From the NCBI RefSeq assembly GCF_022458985.1, contig NC_061782.1:12603672-12667671 (forward strand): 64,000 bases of DNA. Direction: 5' to 3'. This document shows, piece by piece, positions 61,267 through 64,000 of the stretch. Made by a program: the position numbers and the translations under genes. The number at the start of each line of letters is the position of its first letter. Positions within the stretch are counted from its first letter, which is position 1. This stretch comes from Mugil cephalus. Lineage: Eukaryota > Chordata > Actinopteri > Mugiliformes > Mugilidae. Under the pieces are notes generated by a model, which made no database searches, was not told the DNA's origin, and saw only the letters and a program-made list of their open reading frames with translations.

Positions 61267-64000
61267 ATGACCTCTGTTGAGAAGCGCCGCTCAGGCCGAA
61301 AGAGTGGCGGGCATCGAAAGCACAGCGATGGAGGCTACAGCGACACCTCCAGTGGTGGGTCCTTCCTGGACGAGAACGACCGCGAGGTCAGCAGTCTGAC
61401 AGACAGAGCATTCAGGAGTCTCTGCATCGGAGATGAGGCCGTTTACAATGACTCAGACCTCTCTTTGCCTTCGCCATGCATGCAGAGGGACAGGCAGATG
61501 GCCCTCAGCCACAGTGGCCAGGACAGGGACAGAGAGAGGGAGGAACTTAAGAGAGCTGCTCATGAGAACTTCAGCTTCAGGATGCAGCAGTATGGACAGA
61601 ACTGGATCCACGGAGGAATGTATGGGGCCCAGATGCACGGAGATCCACAGTGGGACGCCTATGGGGACAGGACACAGGGGACGATTTCTGCCACATTCCA
61701 GCACTCCTTTGTGGAAACCTCTCAGCAGGAAAATTCTCTGAGGGAGGAGCAGCTATCCTTCCTCAGCAATGGAGCCACAGAGTTGAGTTCACAGCAACGC
61801 AGAAGCCGCTCCAGAGTGTCCTCGCTCATCAGGGCTTTCAACTCGGAGGGATACAGGGATGGAGCAGGAATGGATGATAAACTAAGAGAGTGGAATGATG
61901 AGACAAGCTGGGATAAATCCGCTCTGATGAGCATCCAAAGGGAACTTTCTGAATTCTCTACATCGTACCAGCAAAATTTTAACAGTAGCCATTTCCCCGC
62001 CGCTGGCCCTTTTTCATCTCAAGACACCAACTTCTATTCGTCTGAAGTAGCTGCAGTGGCTCACATGTCCCACAATTCTGCATCTTCTTTCATGAGAGCT
62101 TCACACAGTACGCACAGCATGTCCGCACAGGTCAATTGCAACTCTAACTTCTTTATACACAGTGAGTTTAGTCCCTTTAAGGTATGGAGGGACCACAACA
62201 GGTTTCCCTTCCAGCGAGGAGAGGTGTCAGGTTTTATGCACTGTTCAGAGTTCCCTAGATGGTATGAGACGCCAATGTACAAGGAGATTTCAATGGACGA
62301 CCAGGCACATGCTCCTCATAGGAGTATCAGACACCCCAGGGGTATGGCACCTGTGGTTGCTCCAACTCCTCCACGCTCCACCTCAACATCCACAATGCTG
62401 CAGAAGGCGTCAGCCGTTGAGAAGCGCTGTGAATCGGAGTTGGCAGGTCACTTCCCTCACAGGAAGAGGACCCAAAGCCTCGGATCGAACAGGCTTCCTT
62501 CCCACCGCCCATCAACTGCATCACCCACCATCGAGATGTCACGACGTGTCCGTGACACCATCAGCTCCGTCAAAGCCCTCCAGCAGAAAATCAAAATGAT
62601 GACAGAGCAAAATATCACAACAGAGTCGATAACAAGCCAACAGTCAGCATTTTGTAGCAATGATAATTCAGTGGTGTCGAATGTTGTTAACAGCAACATT
62701 AGTACAACTCCCTTTAACATGAACCAGCTTCGCACCCCGACAGTCCACGCACATCAGGAAGCAGAGACATTTTTCCAGTCATATGCGGCTTCTCCTCAAC
62801 CAGTGGAGCACGCTCCAGTGCGAGCCGAAAGCAGGGGAGCCACTCCTGACGTTAGGATGTCCAGCTACAAATCCCGAGCCACCAGCTTACTCTTCAATCT
62901 CAAAGACAACAGGAAAAGAGTAAAAAGCACCTACAGCCCCACCAAATTCAAAGGCTTGGAAACACTGGACAAAAACAAACAGCATCCTATGCAGGAGCTG
63001 CCTAGAGAGACTGTGATAGACATCCCTGATTTTCCAGATCAGGACATTCAGTTTACCCAGCTGGAAGAATCCGGCAGGACTAATGCTGCTATTAACCAGT
63101 ATCATGGCTCCGGATATTCAATGCTGAATTCTCAGCCTGCAACAGCACATGCAGGCCTATATCCAGAATACAATTTAAGTGATTACCAAACAGCTCAGAT
63201 GCAAGGTCAGATGGTTCATCACTCTGGGTTCAGTGGTTTCATACCTGAAAATTACACCGGCAATCAGCTGGCTAATGGACAGAATCTTCATGAAGATTTA
63301 ACATCGTTTGCTCCCTATAAGCAAGGCGTGATAGATAATGTTGGAACCTTGGTGGGGGATGCATACAGCCTTAAACCGTCTTATTCTGCTGCAGAAACAT
63401 CGAGGCTAAGTGCCGACAACAATCAAAGCAGAGAATATTTAATAAGGAAAACAAATACTGAACAACCTTTTAATGAAACAGTGGGAAGCGTATTCACAAA
63501 GGTGGAGAGATATGAGCAGCTCAAAGACAACAGACACAATTACAATAATGCGTCCTCACAGGATCAGTGGAGACAGACAAACAGCCAGGATACAGAAAAG
63601 CTCAGCCTGAAAGCGGGTGTGTCTCCATGGAAACAAGAGATAGCTGCTTTAACGGAAAAGACGAAACAAGAAAATCAGCCAGGTATGAGTAAAGAGATGG
63701 AGAAGGTAGAGATGACTGAGAGTTTTGGTGTTGGAACATCTTCTAAGAAAAAGCCGGGCTTGGTTAACAGTAACATTTCAAACCAACCGGCCCCACATTC
63801 GTTTAGTAATACTGTTGAAAATCCAGCATATTATGGACTACAGCCACCTTTGGCATTTAAGGACAAAAATGTTGCTCAAAAGTATTCTGGACACAATGAG
63901 AAAGATGAACAGAAAGATAAGTATCTGGCACAGAATTATACCGGACTCACCAATCGAGAACACAGAAGCCAACATGCTGTTTATTCTGCAACAGACAAAC
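61267..64000 (+). CDS. cefip: Cardiac-enriched FHL2-interacting protein (C10orf71 orthologue), 5' part
   Basis: Large, mostly disordered Z-disc protein of heart and skeletal muscle that binds FHL2 and influences calcineurin signalling (known for mammals). The frame from 61267 stays open for 911 codons to the window edge with no stop, so the gene is incomplete at the 3' side; human CEFIP is about 1,435 residues, mostly in one large exon. The N-terminal block DREVSSLTDRAFRSLCI (38-54) is nearly identical to human C10orf71; a second block, SRVSSLIRAFN (181-191), also fits. A basic block TSLLFNLKDNRKRVKSTYSP (539-558) looks conserved. The rest is rich in Ser, Gln and Asn. An in-frame TAG at 61252-61254, overlapping the acceptor, makes 61267 the first usable ATG. 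Being next to drgx and ercc6, as in human, supports the identity. Confidence 0.93.
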   Translation, partial: MTSVEKRRSGRKSGGHRKHSDGGYSDTSSGGSFLDENDREVSSLTDRAFRSLCIGDEAVYNDSDLSLPSPCMQRDRQMALSHSGQDRDREREELKRAAHENFSFRMQQYGQNWIHGGMYGAQMHGDPQWDAYGDRTQGTISATFQHSFVETSQQENSLREEQLSFLSNGATELSSQQRRSRSRVSSLIRAFNSEGYRDGAGMDDKLREWNDETSWDKSALMSIQRELSEFSTSYQQNFNSSHFPAAGPFSSQDTNFYSSEVAAVAHMSHNSASSFMRASHSTHSMSAQVNCNSNFFIHSEFSPFKVWRDHNRFPFQRGEVSGFMHCSEFPRWYETPMYKEISMDDQAHAPHRSIRHPRGMAPVVAPTPPRSTSTSTMLQKASAVEKRCESELAGHFPHRKRTQSLGSNRLPSHRPSTASPTIEMSRRVRDTISSVKALQQKIKMMTEQNITTESITSQQSAFCSNDNSVVSNVVNSNISTTPFNMNQLRTPTVHAHQEAETFFQSYAASPQPVEHAPVRAESRGATPDVRMSSYKSRATSLLFNLKDNRKRVKSTYSPTKFKGLETLDKNKQHPMQELPRETVIDIPDFPDQDIQFTQLEESGRTNAAINQYHGSGYSMLNSQPATAHAGLYPEYNLSDYQTAQMQGQMVHHSGFSGFIPENYTGNQLANGQNLHEDLTSFAPYKQGVIDNVGTLVGDAYSLKPSYSAAETSRLSADNNQSREYLIRKTNTEQPFNETVGSVFTKVERYEQLKDNRHNYNNASSQDQWRQTNSQDTEKLSLKAGVSPWKQEIAALTEKTKQENQPGMSKEMEKVEMTESFGVGTSSKKKPGLVNSNISNQPAPHSFSNTVENPAYYGLQPPLAFKDKNVAQKYSGHNEKDEQKDKYLAQNYTGLTNREHRSQHAVYSATDK

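Overview
The window is nuclear DNA of a ray-finned fish, most likely a percomorph teleost. It carries four vertebrate genes, all on the + strand, with GT..AG introns, CA/ATT/GAT microsatellites and a dead fish-type non-LTR retrotransposon. Exon translations match known vertebrate proteins closely, and the chemokine is nearer to zebrafish Cxcl12a than to the mammalian protein. No prokaryotic, viral or plasmid features were seen.

Layout. (1) 1-3417: upstream DNA with no recognised gene. (2) 3418-8021: cxcl12, four coding exons for a 98-residue chemokine, followed by a 3' UTR of about 1.5 kb. (3) About 9.5-34.0 kb: a 24-kb stretch without a recognisable gene; it holds a truncated LINE at about 16.3-16.8 kb, two LINE-like 3' tails near 17.2-17.35 kb and a cluster of short palindromes near 22.3 kb. 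(4) 34.0-48.9 kb: ercc6 (CSB), one noncoding and 21 coding exons for 1,449 residues. (5) 49.3-56.5 kb: drgx, a paired-class homeobox gene with six coding exons for 309 residues, surrounded by AT-rich DNA with palindromic homeodomain sites. (6) 58.86 kb to the end: cefip (C10orf71 orthologue), with a candidate muscle-type promoter and 5' exon, then one open frame of 911 codons that runs off the window.

The genes do not form one pathway. cxcl12 encodes a secreted guidance chemokine, ercc6 a DNA-repair translocase, drgx a sensory-neuron transcription factor and cefip a heart/muscle Z-disc protein. Human ERCC6, DRGX and C10orf71 are neighbours at 10q11.23 and CXCL12 lies at 10q11.21, so the window looks like a compact fish version of that chromosome segment. 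I found no new multi-gene system. The most interesting signals are regulatory: a stop codon built into a cxcl12 splice donor, GCACTTA-type microRNA sites in the cxcl12 3' UTR, a divergent pair of CTCF-like motifs at the ercc6 promoter, repeated homeodomain dimer sites around drgx, and a combined TATA/MEF2-like box before cefip. Exon boundaries were read by hand from splice signals, reading-frame continuity and remembered homology; no alignment or search was run.
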